Shown: positions 52,927-62,475 of the stretch, piece by piece | Position numbering within the stretch: the stretch's first letter is position 1 | Layout: each line of letters begins with the position of its first letter | Origin: Jeongeupia sp. HS-3 | Lineage (GTDB): Bacteria > Pseudomonadota > Gammaproteobacteria > Burkholderiales > Chitinibacteraceae | NCBI RefSeq assembly: GCF_015140455.1 | Contig: NZ_AP024094.1 | Coordinates: 2,604,001-2,668,000 of the forward strand | Direction of reading: 5' to 3' | DNA: 64,000 nt | The notes under the pieces: model-generated | Told to the model about the DNA's origin: nothing | The model's input: only the letters and a program-made list of their open reading frames with translations | Databases searched by the model: none | Position numbers and translations under genes: made by a program

Positions 52927-52942
52927 ACACAATATATTGTGT
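52927..52942. promoter_or_regulatory. NrdR box
   Basis: Perfect 16-bp palindrome ACACAATATATTGTGT matching the NrdR consensus acaCwAtATaTwGtgt, 60 bp upstream of nrdD. A clear second box, usual for NrdR, is not seen. Confidence 0.85.
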
Positions 52943-52976
52943 TGATCGCCGCCTTGCCTAATCAAGCCAAGCCCGC

Positions 52977-52990
52977 TTGATCAAGGTCAA
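52977..52990. promoter_or_regulatory. FNR/ANR-like site upstream of nrdD
   Basis: TTGAT-CAAG-GTCAA matches 9 of 10 positions of TTGAT-N4-ATCAA. About 110 bp upstream of nrdD, fitting anaerobic activation. Confidence 0.6.
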
Positions 52991-53127
52991 ACCCGGCGCG
53001 CACCGGGCTTGCCAAGCATCGCGCGCAGGCTGATATGCCAAGCGAATCCGGCGTATGCTTGCGGCACTATTGCCGGCCGTTCGTAGCACGACCCCGCTAG
53101 AATGTAACCAGCCATTCAGGACTACAT

Positions 53128-54102
53128 ATGAATACGCAAGCCATACGCATCCATCAGCACGGCGATCCCGATGTGCTGCAGCTGGAAACCATCACGCTGG
53201 CCGCCCCCGCCGCCGGTGAGGTGCTGATCCGCCAGACGGCGATCGGTGTCAATTTCATCGATACCTATCACCGCAGCGGCCTGTATCCGCTGGCGATGCC
53301 GACCGGTCTCGGTCAGGAAGCCTGCGGCGTGGTCGAGGCGGTCGGCGACGGTGTGAAGGAATTCCGCCCCGGCGATCGCGTCGCCTACGCCGGCGGTACG
53401 CCGGGCGCGTACGCGCAGCACCGGATCGTCCCGGCCGCCAGGCTGGTGCCGGTGCCGGATACGATTTCCGACGACGTCGCCGCCGGCACGCTGCTGCGCG
53501 GCATGACGGCGCAATATCTGCTCAAGCGCACCTTCCCGCTCAAGGCCGGCCAGACGGTGCTGATCCACGCCGCCGCCGGCGGTGTCGGCCAGATCGCCAG
53601 TCAGTGGGCGCGCGCGCTCGGCGCCATCGTGATCGGCACCGCCGGCGGCACCGAGAAATGCGCGCTGGCGAGCCAATGGTGCGATCACGTCATCGACTAC
53701 CGGGTTGATGACTTCGCCGCGCGCGTGCGCGAAATCACCCTGGGCGCCGGTGTGCCGGTGGTGTACGACGGCGTTGGCGCGGTCACCTTCGATGGTTCGC
53801 TCGACAGCCTGTCGCCACGCGGCATGATGGTCAGCTTCGGCAATGCCTCCGGCGCCGTGCCGCCGTTCTCGCCCAACCTTTTGGCGCAGAAAGGCTCACT
53901 CTTTTTGACCCGGCCGACACTGGGCCACTACACCGCGACACGCGACGAGCTGCTCGATACCGCCGAGGATTACTTCACCGCGATCGCACGCGGCTACGTC
54001 GTCGCCGAAATCGGCCAGCGCTTTGCCCTGGCCGATGCCGCCAAAGCACACCGCGAACTCGAAGCCCGCCGAACCACCGGCTCCACCCTGCTTCAGCCCT
54101 AG
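53128..54102 (+). CDS. qorA: NADPH:quinone oxidoreductase (zeta-crystallin type, MDR family)
   Basis: 324 residues, zinc-free medium-chain dehydrogenase. QTAIGVNFIDTYHRSGLYP and PTGLGQEACGVVEAVGDGV form the catalytic domain; HAAAGGVGQIASQWARALGA is the NADPH-binding AAxGGVG motif; SFGNASGAVPPFSP and FLTRPTLGHY complete the family pattern. Reduces quinones with NADPH. It is divergent from nrdD. A TAGAAT box lies 27 bp before the ATG. Confidence 0.92.
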   Translation: MNTQAIRIHQHGDPDVLQLETITLAAPAAGEVLIRQTAIGVNFIDTYHRSGLYPLAMPTGLGQEACGVVEAVGDGVKEFRPGDRVAYAGGTPGAYAQHRIVPAARLVPVPDTISDDVAAGTLLRGMTAQYLLKRTFPLKAGQTVLIHAAAGGVGQIASQWARALGAIVIGTAGGTEKCALASQWCDHVIDYRVDDFAARVREITLGAGVPVVYDGVGAVTFDGSLDSLSPRGMMVSFGNASGAVPPFSPNLLAQKGSLFLTRPTLGHYTATRDELLDTAEDYFTAIARGYVVAEIGQRFALADAAKAHRELEARRTTGSTLLQP

Positions 54103-54111
54103 CGAGACGCC

Positions 54112-54693
54112 ATGCCCGCCATTCACCTCGTGTATCTGCACGGCTTTCTTTCCAGCCCTTTTTCACAAAAGGCGCAGGACACCGCCGTGTGGATGGCCGA
54201 GCAGCAGCGGGCAGATTACTTCCATTGCCCGCAACTGCCGATGGACCCGCAGGCGGCATGCGAGGCGATCGAAACCACGATCACCCGGCTGCGCGGCGAG
54301 CCGTTCTGCCTGATCGGCAGCTCGCTCGGCGGCTACTTCGCCACCTGGGCCGCCGAGGAATACGGCGCCCGCGCCATCCTCGTCAACCCGGCGATCCAGC
54401 CCTATGTATTGATCAACCAGCACCTCGGCCCGCAGCGCAACTATCAGACCGGCGAATACCACATCATCGACGCACGTTTCGCACCGGCGCTGCGCACGCT
54501 GGAACGCGAGATCAGCGACCCGCGCCGCTACTGGCTGCTGGCACAAACGGGCGACGAGGTCCTCGATTACCGTGAAGCCGTCGATAAATACGCCGGTTGC
54601 CGTCAAAGCGTCATTGAAGGCGGCGACCATGCATTTCAGAATTACCCGACATGGCTGCCCGCCATCTGGGATTTTGCACAAGGACAAGCATGA
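54112..54693 (+). CDS. yqiA: YqiA-like alpha/beta-hydrolase esterase
   Basis: 193 residues, single compact alpha/beta-hydrolase domain. LVYLHGFLSSPFSQKAQ provides the oxyanion-hole region and LIGSSLGGYFATWAAE the nucleophile elbow GxSxGG; AILVNPAIQPY and the C-terminal GGDHAFQNYP with the catalytic His match the YqiA/YcfP family of small esterases. It starts 9 bp after qorA and overlaps the next gene, so the three form one unit. Confidence 0.88.
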   Translation: MPAIHLVYLHGFLSSPFSQKAQDTAVWMAEQQRADYFHCPQLPMDPQAACEAIETTITRLRGEPFCLIGSSLGGYFATWAAEEYGARAILVNPAIQPYVLINQHLGPQRNYQTGEYHIIDARFAPALRTLEREISDPRRYWLLAQTGDEVLDYREAVDKYAGCRQSVIEGGDHAFQNYPTWLPAIWDFAQGQA

Positions 54694-55586
54694 CCACACC
54701 GCAATCGGGCATCCTGCCGCTCGCCTCGTCACACGCCGTCTTCATCCTGCTGCGCCGCCGTCTGGGCCGGCGCATCGATGCGAAAAGCCGTGAATGCCTG
54801 GCCATGCTGCAGACCCGGCTCGCCGCGCAAGACTGCCTCGGCGTTGTCGCGATTGGCGCCGAGACGTTCGGCGATGTTTTCGAGGGCACGCGCCCAAGCG
54901 AGCTGCGCGCGTTTCCACGCATTCCCGGCGCGGTGCATGCGGCCCCGGTCAGCGATGCCGACGTGTTGCTGCACCTGCGCGGCGAACATCTGGATCGGCT
55001 GTTTGATCTGGCTGACGCCTGTGTCCATGCGCTGGCTGACTGGCTGGAGCCGGTTGAAAACATCGCCGGCTTTCGTCGCAGCCAAGGGCGAGACATGACC
55101 GGTTTTATCGACGGCACCGAAAATCCGGACAGCGATGAACGCCCGGCCGTGGCGTTGGTCGCCGAGGGCGAATGGGCCGGCGGCAGCTATATCCACACCC
55201 AGCGTTATGTGCACCGGCTCGAATCGTGGCGCAAGCTGCCGGTGAAGCAGCAGGAAGCGGTGATCGGTCGCACCAAGGAAACCGACGAGGAACTCGACGA
55301 CGACGACAAGCCGGCGACCGCACATATCAGCCGGGTGGTGATCGAGGAAGATGGCGAGGAACTGGCGATGCTGCGCCACTCGCTGCCCTACGGCACGCCG
55401 GGCGGCGAACGCGGCCTGTACTTCGCCAGCTACTGCCACACGCCGCAGGTCTTCGAGAAGATGCTGGCGCGGATGATTTCACCGACCAGCGACGGCCGTG
55501 TCGATCATCTGCTCAACTACTCGCGTGCGGTCAGCGGCGGTGCATTCTTTGCGCCCAGCATCGAAAAGCTCGCCACGCTGGCCTGA
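54690..55586 (+). CDS. DyP-type haem peroxidase
   Basis: 298 residues. The family signature GFIDGTENP (GxxDG with catalytic Asp, about 150) is preceded by RDMT, and the proximal haem region LRHSLPYGTPGGERGLYFASY (His near 231, catalytic Arg) is intact. No Tat signal, so cytosolic or encapsulated; no encapsulin gene is nearby. Start ATG 54690 overlaps the yqiA stop and has AGGA upstream. A strong bidirectional terminator follows. Confidence 0.92.
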   Translation: MTTPQSGILPLASSHAVFILLRRRLGRRIDAKSRECLAMLQTRLAAQDCLGVVAIGAETFGDVFEGTRPSELRAFPRIPGAVHAAPVSDADVLLHLRGEHLDRLFDLADACVHALADWLEPVENIAGFRRSQGRDMTGFIDGTENPDSDERPAVALVAEGEWAGGSYIHTQRYVHRLESWRKLPVKQQEAVIGRTKETDEELDDDDKPATAHISRVVIEEDGEELAMLRHSLPYGTPGGERGLYFASYCHTPQVFEKMLARMISPTSDGRVDHLLNYSRAVSGGAFFAPSIEKLATLA

Positions 55587-55608
55587 GCCCGAAACGCCGC
55601 AGCGCAAC

Positions 55609-55637
55609 AAAAAGCCCTCGTCATCCGAGGGCTTTTT
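55609..55637. terminator. Bidirectional terminator
   Basis: Stem AAAAAGCCCTCG / CGAGGGCTTTTT with loop TCATC between the DyP gene and the convergent sulfatase gene. Confidence 0.9.
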
Positions 55638-55644
55638 GCTTGAG

Positions 55645-57321
55645 TCAGAACAGCCTTTCGGCGTACAGCGGCAACGGAAAAACCTGCTGCCATTCGGCCT
55701 TGCCGTGCCTGGACAGCGCATCCGGGCCGCGCTCGCAGATCCCCGCCAGCGTCGGCCAGAAGCGGTCCTTGCCGTTCGCCAGTCGTGCGACTTCACTCGA
55801 CAGGCAGAACATCGGCCGTTCGGCCACGCGCGCCGCCATCGCCGCCGGGTCCACCGCACTCTTGCCACTCGCCTTGATGAATACCGGCACCTCGCCACGA
55901 ACGCGGTATTGCGCCGGCGTGAGCTTGAAGGCGAAGCGGAAATCACCGTTGCTCGTCCCGGTCGTGCGGAAATAGCTGCGATCGAAAATACCCTTGCGCG
56001 CGAAGACCGAAGTCAGCGACGGTTTGTGATCGCCGACCACAATGATCGTGACCGGGCGCTTGCGCTTCTTGGCGCGTTTTTCCAGCGCGGTGACAAAACG
56101 CTGCATCTCGTCGACCGCCGCGCCCAGGCGGTTGCGGTAATCGGTTTCGCCCTCGTCGCTGCTGCGGTAGGCGCCGTGAGTCATCACCGTCACCAGAAAC
56201 ATGAAGCTCTTTTGCTTCGCCGGCAGATGGGCATAAACATCGAGCGCGCGTTGGTACAGCAGCGCGTCCGATGGCCAGGTGCGGGTATGCCAGTCCATGG
56301 TTTCGATGAAATGCTGCTCGTCGAAACCGAAATGCCGGTACACGGTGTCGCGTTTCCAGAACGAGCCGTAGAAATTGTGGATCCCGGCCGTGTGGTAGCC
56401 GGCGGCCTTGAAATGCGAGATCAGCGATTCGGCACCATCGCGGTAATCGGGGCCGAAATTCTGGTAATCGACCCCCGGCAGCACCTGTGATGACAACCCG
56501 GCCAGCAGCTCGAACTCCGCCTCCGAGGTGCCGCCGCCGTAAACCGGGCTGACCACGCGTGACTGGGTAAAGCCGCGCTCGGCCAGTTTGGCGATGGGCG
56601 TGCGAAAGCGGTCATCGGCGGTGCTGAAGCAGGCTTCGCACAGAATCAGCGCAACGTCGGGCTCCGGCGCGAGTGCGGGGGCCGGATCAACGCTGGCCGC
56701 TGCGGTGGCGTAAAAGTCATGCGGGCCGCGCTTGGGGAGCTTGATGCTTTCGGCGGTGAAATACAGATGCGCGAAGATACCGTTCTGCTTGGCATTTTCG
56801 TTGAAGTTGTACGAGAGATAGTGCGTTTTGAACACATCGGACAGCACGGTGTTGACCGCCTTGCCCGCCGGCCCGGCATCGGCCAGGCGCAAGCCCAGCA
56901 TCGCCGGCAACAGCAAACCGAGCGCGAGTCGCTTCCACGAGAAGCGGGGCCGTTTCCACACGCCTATGGCCAAGGCAATGACGAAGAGCGCGGCGAAGGC
57001 CGCCATTTCCCAGCCGAGGTAACTCGAGAGCGAGGCGCCTTGCGACACCTCAAGCACATCGCGCGCCACCAGCGTTTCGCCGGTGAGCGATTCCTTGCTC
57101 CAGTTGGCGTGAGTCAGGAAACCTTCCAGCCCGGTCACGATGCCCACAGAAGCCCAGCGGTTCAGCAACGCCGCAAAGCCCAAGTAAACGAGGAGCGAGA
57201 ACACCAGTCTCGGCGGCGCCCAATCGCTATCGATCAACAGCCGGGCCCCCAGCAACAAGGCATAGGGCCCCAACAGCCCGGCCAGTCTGATACCCCATTG
57301 TCGCAGTCGTGCTACTTCCAT
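55645..57321 (-). CDS. LtaS/MdoB-like membrane sulfatase-family phosphotransferase
   Basis: 558 residues: five N-terminal helices (to about 170) and a large periplasmic sulfatase-fold domain. Active-site elements: LILCEACFSTADDRFRTP (nucleophile region), PVYGGGTSEAEFELLAGLSS, HNFYGSFWKRDTVYRHFGFDE, FLVTVMTHGAYR and IIVVGDHKPSL (metal-binding DH). The GGTS and GFD patterns are of the LTA-synthase/OpgB phosphoglycerol transferase group, which move phosphoglycerol onto glycans. The acceptor is unknown. Monocistronic. Confidence 0.8.
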   Translation of the reverse strand: MEVARLRQWGIRLAGLLGPYALLLGARLLIDSDWAPPRLVFSLLVYLGFAALLNRWASVGIVTGLEGFLTHANWSKESLTGETLVARDVLEVSQGASLSSYLGWEMAAFAALFVIALAIGVWKRPRFSWKRLALGLLLPAMLGLRLADAGPAGKAVNTVLSDVFKTHYLSYNFNENAKQNGIFAHLYFTAESIKLPKRGPHDFYATAAASVDPAPALAPEPDVALILCEACFSTADDRFRTPIAKLAERGFTQSRVVSPVYGGGTSEAEFELLAGLSSQVLPGVDYQNFGPDYRDGAESLISHFKAAGYHTAGIHNFYGSFWKRDTVYRHFGFDEQHFIETMDWHTRTWPSDALLYQRALDVYAHLPAKQKSFMFLVTVMTHGAYRSSDEGETDYRNRLGAAVDEMQRFVTALEKRAKKRKRPVTIIVVGDHKPSLTSVFARKGIFDRSYFRTTGTSNGDFRFAFKLTPAQYRVRGEVPVFIKASGKSAVDPAAMAARVAERPMFCLSSEVARLANGKDRFWPTLAGICERGPDALSRHGKAEWQQVFPLPLYAERLF

Positions 57322-57440
57322 TTGCTGATCCCGACGCCCCCGGCGGCACGACTTGTTCTAAAGTCGCTCCAGTCGCGAGGCTTATTCCGCAGCCACCCCG
57401 GCAACATGTCTTGTGCAAGACACGCCAAGTGACCAAACGC

Positions 57441-57469
57441 AAAAAAGCCAGTCTAGGCGACTGGCTTTT
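57441..57469 (-). terminator. Terminator of the tRNA-Lys pair
   Basis: Stem AAAAGCCAGTC / GACTGGCTTTT with loop of 5; minus-strand T6 follows. Confidence 0.85.
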
Positions 57470-57479
57470 CTGGTGAAAC

Positions 57480-57555
57480 TGGTGGGCTGTGAGTGGCTCG
57501 AACACTCGACCTACGGATTAAGAGTCCGCTGCTCTACCAACTGAGCTAACAACCC
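57480..57555 (-). tRNA. tRNA-Lys (anticodon CTT)
   Basis: Acceptor GGGTTGT/ACAGCCC, anticodon loop CTCTTAA giving CTT, encoded CCA. Downstream of the other tRNA-Lys. Confidence 0.95.
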
Positions 57556-57604
57556 GAGAGCGGCAACTATATAGATTCAATCGCCAGCTTGTCAAGTTTT
57601 GGAG

Positions 57605-57680
57605 TGGTGGGTCGTGCGGGACTCGAACCTGCGACCTACGGATTAAAAGTCCGCTGCTCTACCAACTGAGCTAACGACCC
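57605..57680 (-). tRNA. tRNA-Lys (anticodon TTT)
   Basis: Acceptor GGGTCGT/ACGACCC, anticodon loop CTTTTAA giving TTT, encoded CCA. Upstream member of a two-tRNA unit, 49 bp from tRNA-Lys(CTT). Confidence 0.95.
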
Positions 57681-57848
57681 TTCCAAAACAAGAGGCGCAT
57701 TTTATCAGAGCCAGCATCGCTGTCAACCCCATGACTGCAAGGAAGTGCGCCAGGCACCGAGAAAATGCTGCGGCAATATGCCGCTGTATGGCAATACTCA
57801 CATCAGGCTACACTTTTGCAGTCCCCTTTCCTGGCAGGAGAACTTCCC

Positions 57849-58238
57849 GTGCGCCTTCTTCACACCATGCTCCGCGTCGGCAATCTTGACCGCGCGCTGA
57901 CCTTCTACACCGACGTTCTCGGCATGACGCTGCTGCGGCGCCAGGATTATCCGGAAGGCCGCTTCACGCTCGCTTTCGTCGGTTACGGCGGCGAAGCCGA
58001 TACCACGGTGCTCGAACTGACCCACAACTGGGATACCGCGGAATACGAGCTGGGCAATGCTTACGGCCATATCGCGATCGAAACCGACGACATCTTCGCC
58101 ACCTGTGAGGCCGTGCGCGCCAAGGGCGGCAAGGTCGTGCGCGAACCGGGTCCGATGAAGCATGGCACAACCGTCATCGCCTTCGTCGAAGATCCGGACG
58201 GCTACAAGATCGAATTCATCCAGAAGCACGCCCAGTAA
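57849..58238 (+). CDS. gloA: Lactoylglutathione lyase (glyoxalase I)
   Basis: Isomerises the methylglyoxal-glutathione hemithioacetal. 129 residues: [19 protein letters not shown] at the N-terminus with metal His, [20 protein letters not shown] with the second His, and the metal Glu in YKIEFIQKH. The start is GTG 57849 with AGGAG 8 nt upstream, giving the canonical N-terminus; the 28 codons upstream in frame are not similar. Confidence 0.95.
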   Translation: MRLLHTMLRVGNLDRALTFYTDVLGMTLLRRQDYPEGRFTLAFVGYGGEADTTVLELTHNWDTAEYELGNAYGHIAIETDDIFATCEAVRAKGGKVVREPGPMKHGTTVIAFVEDPDGYKIEFIQKHAQ

Positions 58239-58270
58239 CGCGGCCGCGCCGCACCGACCGATTGGACGAC

Positions 58271-59671
58271 ATGAAACGACTTCTCCCCCTGCTGCTTGCC
58301 ATGCTACCCGCGCTGGCACACGCCGCCGACTTTGACGGCGCCCAGCTCAGCCTCGCCTGGGCGCTGCCCTTTGTCGGCATTCTGCTGTCGATCGCACTCT
58401 TTCCACTGCTGGCGCCGCATTTCTGGCATGCGCATTTCGGCAAGATCTCGGCCTTCTGGGCGCTGGCCTTCCTGATTCCGTTTGGCGTGACCTTTGGCAT
58501 CGGCACCGCCAGTGGCGTAATCGCGCATGCGCTGATCGACGAGTACATCCCTTTTATCCTGCTGCTGTTCGCGCTGTACACGGTGTCGGGCGGGATTCTG
58601 GTCTGGGGCAATCTGCACGGCTCGCCCAAGGTCAATACCGCGATTCTGGCACTGGGGACCGTGTGTGCGTCGATCATGGGCACCACCGGCGCGGCGATGC
58701 TGCTGATCCGGCCGCTGTTGAAGGCCAACGACAACCGCAAGCACAACGTCCATGTGGTGGTGTTCTTCATCTTCCTGGTCGCCAATATCGGCGGCGGGCT
58801 GACGCCGATCGGCGATCCGCCGCTCTTCCTCGGCTTTTTGAAAGGCGTGAGCTTCTTCTGGACGCTGGAGCACATGCTGCCGCTGGTGGCGCTGAACGCG
58901 GCAATCCTGCTGGTGCTGTTCTACTTCGTCGACAGCCACTTCTACAAGAAAGAGGATGAAGTGCTGACGCGTGATCCGACGCCGGACTCAGGCATCAAGC
59001 TGTTCGGCAAATTCAACTTCCTGCTGATCGCCGCCGTCGTTGCCGCCGTGGTGATGTCGGGCGTGTGGAAGCCGGGCATCGATTTCCATGTGCTCGGCAC
59101 CGAAGTCGGCCTGCAGGACATCGCCCGCGATGTGGCGCTGATCGTGATCGCGCTGGTCTCGCTGAAGTTCACGCCCAAGCAGGTCCGCGCCGGCAACGAC
59201 TTCAACTGGGAGCCGATCCTCGAAGTCGCCAAACTGTTCATCGGGATTTTTCTGGCGATGGCGCCGGCGATCGCCATTCTGCGCGCCGGCGAAGCCGGCC
59301 ATCTGGGTGCGCTGGTCCGGCTGGTCAGCGACGGCAGCGGCGCGCCGATCGATTCGATGTATTTCTGGATGACCGGCATCCTCTCGAGCTTCCTCGACAA
59401 CGCGCCGACCTATCTGGTGTTCTTCAATCTGGCGCACGGCGACGCCGCGCACATGATGGGGCCGATGGCGTCGACCTTGCTGGCGATCTCGGCCGGCGCG
59501 GTGTTCATGGGCGCGATGACCTACATCGGCAACGCGCCGAACTTCATGGTCAAGGCCGTCGCCGAAGACCGCGGCGTGAAAATGCCGAGCTTCTTCGGCT
59601 ACATGGCGTGGTCGGTGGTAATCCTGTTGCCGTGCTTTGCCATCACCTCGCTGCTGTTCTTCCATTACTGA
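58271..59671 (+). CDS. Sodium:proton antiporter, NhaD/CitMHS-type
   Basis: 466 residues with a cleavable-looking N-terminal signal (to AHA-A, about 20) and 11-12 helices. Conserved ion-transporter pieces: SIMGTTGAAMLLIRPLL, VANIGGGLTPIGDPPLFLGFLKG and SSFLDNAPTYLVFFN, plus GAMTYIGNAPNFMVKAVAE; these are hallmarks of NhaD-like antiporters. ATG 58271 is favoured; a TTG three codons earlier is possible. It follows gloA by 32 bp and is closed by a terminator. Confidence 0.88.
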   Translation: MKRLLPLLLAMLPALAHAADFDGAQLSLAWALPFVGILLSIALFPLLAPHFWHAHFGKISAFWALAFLIPFGVTFGIGTASGVIAHALIDEYIPFILLLFALYTVSGGILVWGNLHGSPKVNTAILALGTVCASIMGTTGAAMLLIRPLLKANDNRKHNVHVVVFFIFLVANIGGGLTPIGDPPLFLGFLKGVSFFWTLEHMLPLVALNAAILLVLFYFVDSHFYKKEDEVLTRDPTPDSGIKLFGKFNFLLIAAVVAAVVMSGVWKPGIDFHVLGTEVGLQDIARDVALIVIALVSLKFTPKQVRAGNDFNWEPILEVAKLFIGIFLAMAPAIAILRAGEAGHLGALVRLVSDGSGAPIDSMYFWMTGILSSFLDNAPTYLVFFNLAHGDAAHMMGPMASTLLAISAGAVFMGAMTYIGNAPNFMVKAVAEDRGVKMPSFFGYMAWSVVILLPCFAITSLLFFHY

Positions 59672-59680
59672 CGAACGCTG

Positions 59681-59710
59681 CCCGCCGGTGCCCAACCGGC
59701 GGGTATTTTT
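59681..59710 (+). terminator. Terminator after the antiporter
   Basis: Stem CCCGCCGGT / ACCGGCGGG, 5-nt loop, TATTTTT. The remaining gap to the phosphoketolase gene (to 59946) has no recognisable gene. Confidence 0.85.
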
Positions 59711-59946
59711 CACTGCCTTCAATATTTCACCGAACTTATCGTTAACCCCAATAGTCATTACATGACAGTTGATTAAAGCTGAGCCAGCGCCCCCACGGAT
59801 GCGCGTACGGTTTCGGAACAAAATACCGCGTCCGGCTTTGACCTCGGTCATAAGCTTGTCAGCCCGGGGGCATATACTGGCTTCAACCGTTGGCATCGGC
59901 GCTTCTCCTGCCAACGCTCCATTTCTTTCCGCACTGAGGTGAACAC

Positions 59947-62349
59947 GTGGCTCAACAACCGCTTTCCCAAGACCTCCTCGACAAGATGCATCGCTACTGG
60001 CAGGCCGCAAACTACCTGTCGGTCGGTCAGATCTATCTGCTCGATAACCCTTTGCTGAAGGAGCCGCTGGAGCGCAAGCACATCAAGCCGCGTCTTCTGG
60101 GCCACTGGGGCACCACGCCAGGCCTGAATTTCATCTACGTTCACGCCAACCGCCTCATCAAAGAGCGCGAGCTGAACATGATCTACATCACCGGTCCTGG
60201 CCATGGCGGCCCGGGTCTGGTCGCCAATACCTGGCTGGAAGGTAGTTACGAAGAGTTCTACCCGAGCATCGACCGCACCGAAGGCGGCATGCAGCGTCTC
60301 TTCAAGCAGTTCTCCTTCCCGCGCGGCATTCCGTCGCACGTCGCCCCGGAAACCCCGGGTTCGATGCACGAAGGCGGTGAACTCGGTTACTCGGTCTCGC
60401 ACGCCTTTGGCGCCGCGTTCGACCATCCGGATCAAGTCGTCATCGCCGTGGTCGGCGACGGCGAAGCCGAAACCGGCCCGCTCGCCGCGAGCTGGCACTC
60501 GAACAAATACCTGCACCCGGTCAACGACGGCTTCGTGCTGCCGATTCTGCACCTGAACGGCTACAAGATCGCCAACCCGACCGTGCTGGCACGTTTGTCG
60601 AAAGACGAAATCACCAAGCTGTTCGAAGGCTATGGCTACAAGCCGCACTTCGTTGAACTGAAGCACGAAACCTTCAACGACAAGCACGCGACCTTCCACG
60701 ATATCCATCAGAAGATGGCCTCGACGATGGATGCCTGCCTTGACGAGCTGAACGCGATCCGCGAAGCCGCCAAGGCCGAAATCGCCGCCGGCAAGCCGAT
60801 CACCCGTCCGCAATGGCCGATGATCGTGATGCGTACGCCGAAGGGCTGGACCGGTCCGAAGGAAATTAAGGGCAAGAAGGTCGAAGACTACTGGCGCAGC
60901 CACCAGGTGCCGTTCTCGGATATCGACGCCGAAAACGTCCACAACCTGGAAAACTGGCTCAAGTCGTACGAACCGGAAACCCTGTTCAACACCGACGGTA
61001 GCGTCAAGGCCGAACTGATCGAACTCGCACCGCCCGCACAGCACCGCATGGGCTCGAACCCGGTCGTTCACGGCCAGGCTTCCAAAGACCTGCGCATGCC
61101 GGACTTCCGCAACTACGAAGTCAAGTTCGACAAGCCGGGCACCGTCAACGCCGAAGCCACCCGCGAAATGGGCAAGCTGCTGCGCGACGTGATGAAGGAA
61201 AACGAAGAACAGCGCAATTTCCGCATCGTCGGCCCGGATGAAACCGCGTCGAACCGCTGGAACAACGTGTTCGAGGAAACCGGCAAGACTTGGTTCGCCG
61301 ATTACCTGCCGGAAGACGAACACAACGACTCGCTGTCGCAAGACGGCCGCGTGATGGAAATCCTCTCCGAGCACACCTGCCAGGGCTGGCTCGAAGGCTA
61401 CAACCTGACCGGTCGCCACGGCTTCTTCAGCTGCTACGAAGCATTCATCCACGTTGTGGATTCGATGTTCAACCAGCACGCCAAGTGGCTCAAGACCACC
61501 CGCCACATCAACTGGCGCAAGCCGTTGCCGTCGCTCAACTACCTGCTGACCAGCCACGTCTGGCGTCAGGATCACAACGGCTTCTCGCACCAGGATCCGG
61601 GCTTCATCGACCACGTCGTCAACAAGCGTGCCGAAGTCATCCGTGTCTACCTGCCGCCTGATGCCAACACCCTGCTGTCGGTGACCGATCACTGCCTGCG
61701 TTCGCGCCACTATGTGAACGTCGTGGTCGCCGGCAAACAGCCTGCGCTGCAATACCTGACCATGGATCAGGCGATCAAGCACTGCACCAAGGGCCTGGGT
61801 ATCTGGGACTGGGCGTCGAACGACGACGGCGGCGAGCCGGACGTAGTGATGGCGTGCGCCGGTGAAGTGCCAACGATGGAAGCGCTTGCAGCGACCGACC
61901 TGCTGCGCCAGCACTTCCCGGATCTGAAGATCCGCTTCGTCAACGTCGTCGACCTGATGACGCTGCAGCCGAAGGAAGAGCACCCGCACGGTCTGTCGAA
62001 CCGCGAGTTCGATTCGGTCTTTACCGCCGACAAGCCGGTGATGTTCGCCTTCCACGGCTACCCGTGGCTGATCCATCGCCTCTGCTACCGTCGCAACGGT
62101 CACGCCAACATCCATGCCCGCGGCTACAAGGAAGAGGGTTCGACCTCGACGCCGTTCGACATGGTGGTGGTCAACCAGCTCGACCGTTACAACCTGGCGA
62201 TCGACGTGATCGACCGCGTGCCGAAGCTCTCCAAGATCGGCGCGCATGTACGGCAGAAGTTTGCCGACAAGCTGGTCGAGCACGGTCAGTACATTGCCGA
62301 GCACGGCGACGACCTGCCGGAAGTGAAGAACTGGGTCTGGCCGTACTAA
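59947..62349 (+). CDS. xfp: Phosphoketolase (xylulose-5-phosphate/fructose-6-phosphate)
   Basis: Thiamine-diphosphate enzyme cleaving xylulose-5-P or fructose-6-P with phosphate to acetyl phosphate. 800 residues. Signatures: [39 protein letters not shown], the diphosphate-binding [31 protein letters not shown], and [21 protein letters not shown]. Start is GTG 59947 with GAGGTG upstream. No acetate kinase or transaldolase lies beside it; it is flanked by terminators and appears monocistronic. Confidence 0.96.
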   Translation: MAQQPLSQDLLDKMHRYWQAANYLSVGQIYLLDNPLLKEPLERKHIKPRLLGHWGTTPGLNFIYVHANRLIKERELNMIYITGPGHGGPGLVANTWLEGSYEEFYPSIDRTEGGMQRLFKQFSFPRGIPSHVAPETPGSMHEGGELGYSVSHAFGAAFDHPDQVVIAVVGDGEAETGPLAASWHSNKYLHPVNDGFVLPILHLNGYKIANPTVLARLSKDEITKLFEGYGYKPHFVELKHETFNDKHATFHDIHQKMASTMDACLDELNAIREAAKAEIAAGKPITRPQWPMIVMRTPKGWTGPKEIKGKKVEDYWRSHQVPFSDIDAENVHNLENWLKSYEPETLFNTDGSVKAELIELAPPAQHRMGSNPVVHGQASKDLRMPDFRNYEVKFDKPGTVNAEATREMGKLLRDVMKENEEQRNFRIVGPDETASNRWNNVFEETGKTWFADYLPEDEHNDSLSQDGRVMEILSEHTCQGWLEGYNLTGRHGFFSCYEAFIHVVDSMFNQHAKWLKTTRHINWRKPLPSLNYLLTSHVWRQDHNGFSHQDPGFIDHVVNKRAEVIRVYLPPDANTLLSVTDHCLRSRHYVNVVVAGKQPALQYLTMDQAIKHCTKGLGIWDWASNDDGGEPDVVMACAGEVPTMEALAATDLLRQHFPDLKIRFVNVVDLMTLQPKEEHPHGLSNREFDSVFTADKPVMFAFHGYPWLIHRLCYRRNGHANIHARGYKEEGSTSTPFDMVVVNQLDRYNLAIDVIDRVPKLSKIGAHVRQKFADKLVEHGQYIAEHGDDLPEVKNWVWPY

Positions 62350-62392
62350 GACACCGGTTTGCATCGGGGCCAGCGCCCCGGTCGGCAACTGA

Positions 62393-62424
62393 AACAGCCC
62401 GCCTCGTGCGGGCTGTTTTGTTTG
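62393..62424 (+). terminator. Terminator of xfp
   Basis: Stem AACAGCCCGC / GCGGGCTGTT, loop CTCGT, T-rich tail. Confidence 0.9.
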
Positions 62425-62475
62425 GATTCGCGCTTGCCCGCGCTCCCCGCAGGCAGGCACACTGGAAGTCAACCG

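Noticed and set aside
53096..53110. A third RstA-like box before qorA (TGTAACCAGCC)
   Set aside because: Only the TGTAAC half matches; the other half diverges.
57480..57680. Integrated element at the tRNA-Lys pair
   Set aside because: No integrase, no duplicated tRNA 3' end; the two tRNAs resemble each other as paralogues.
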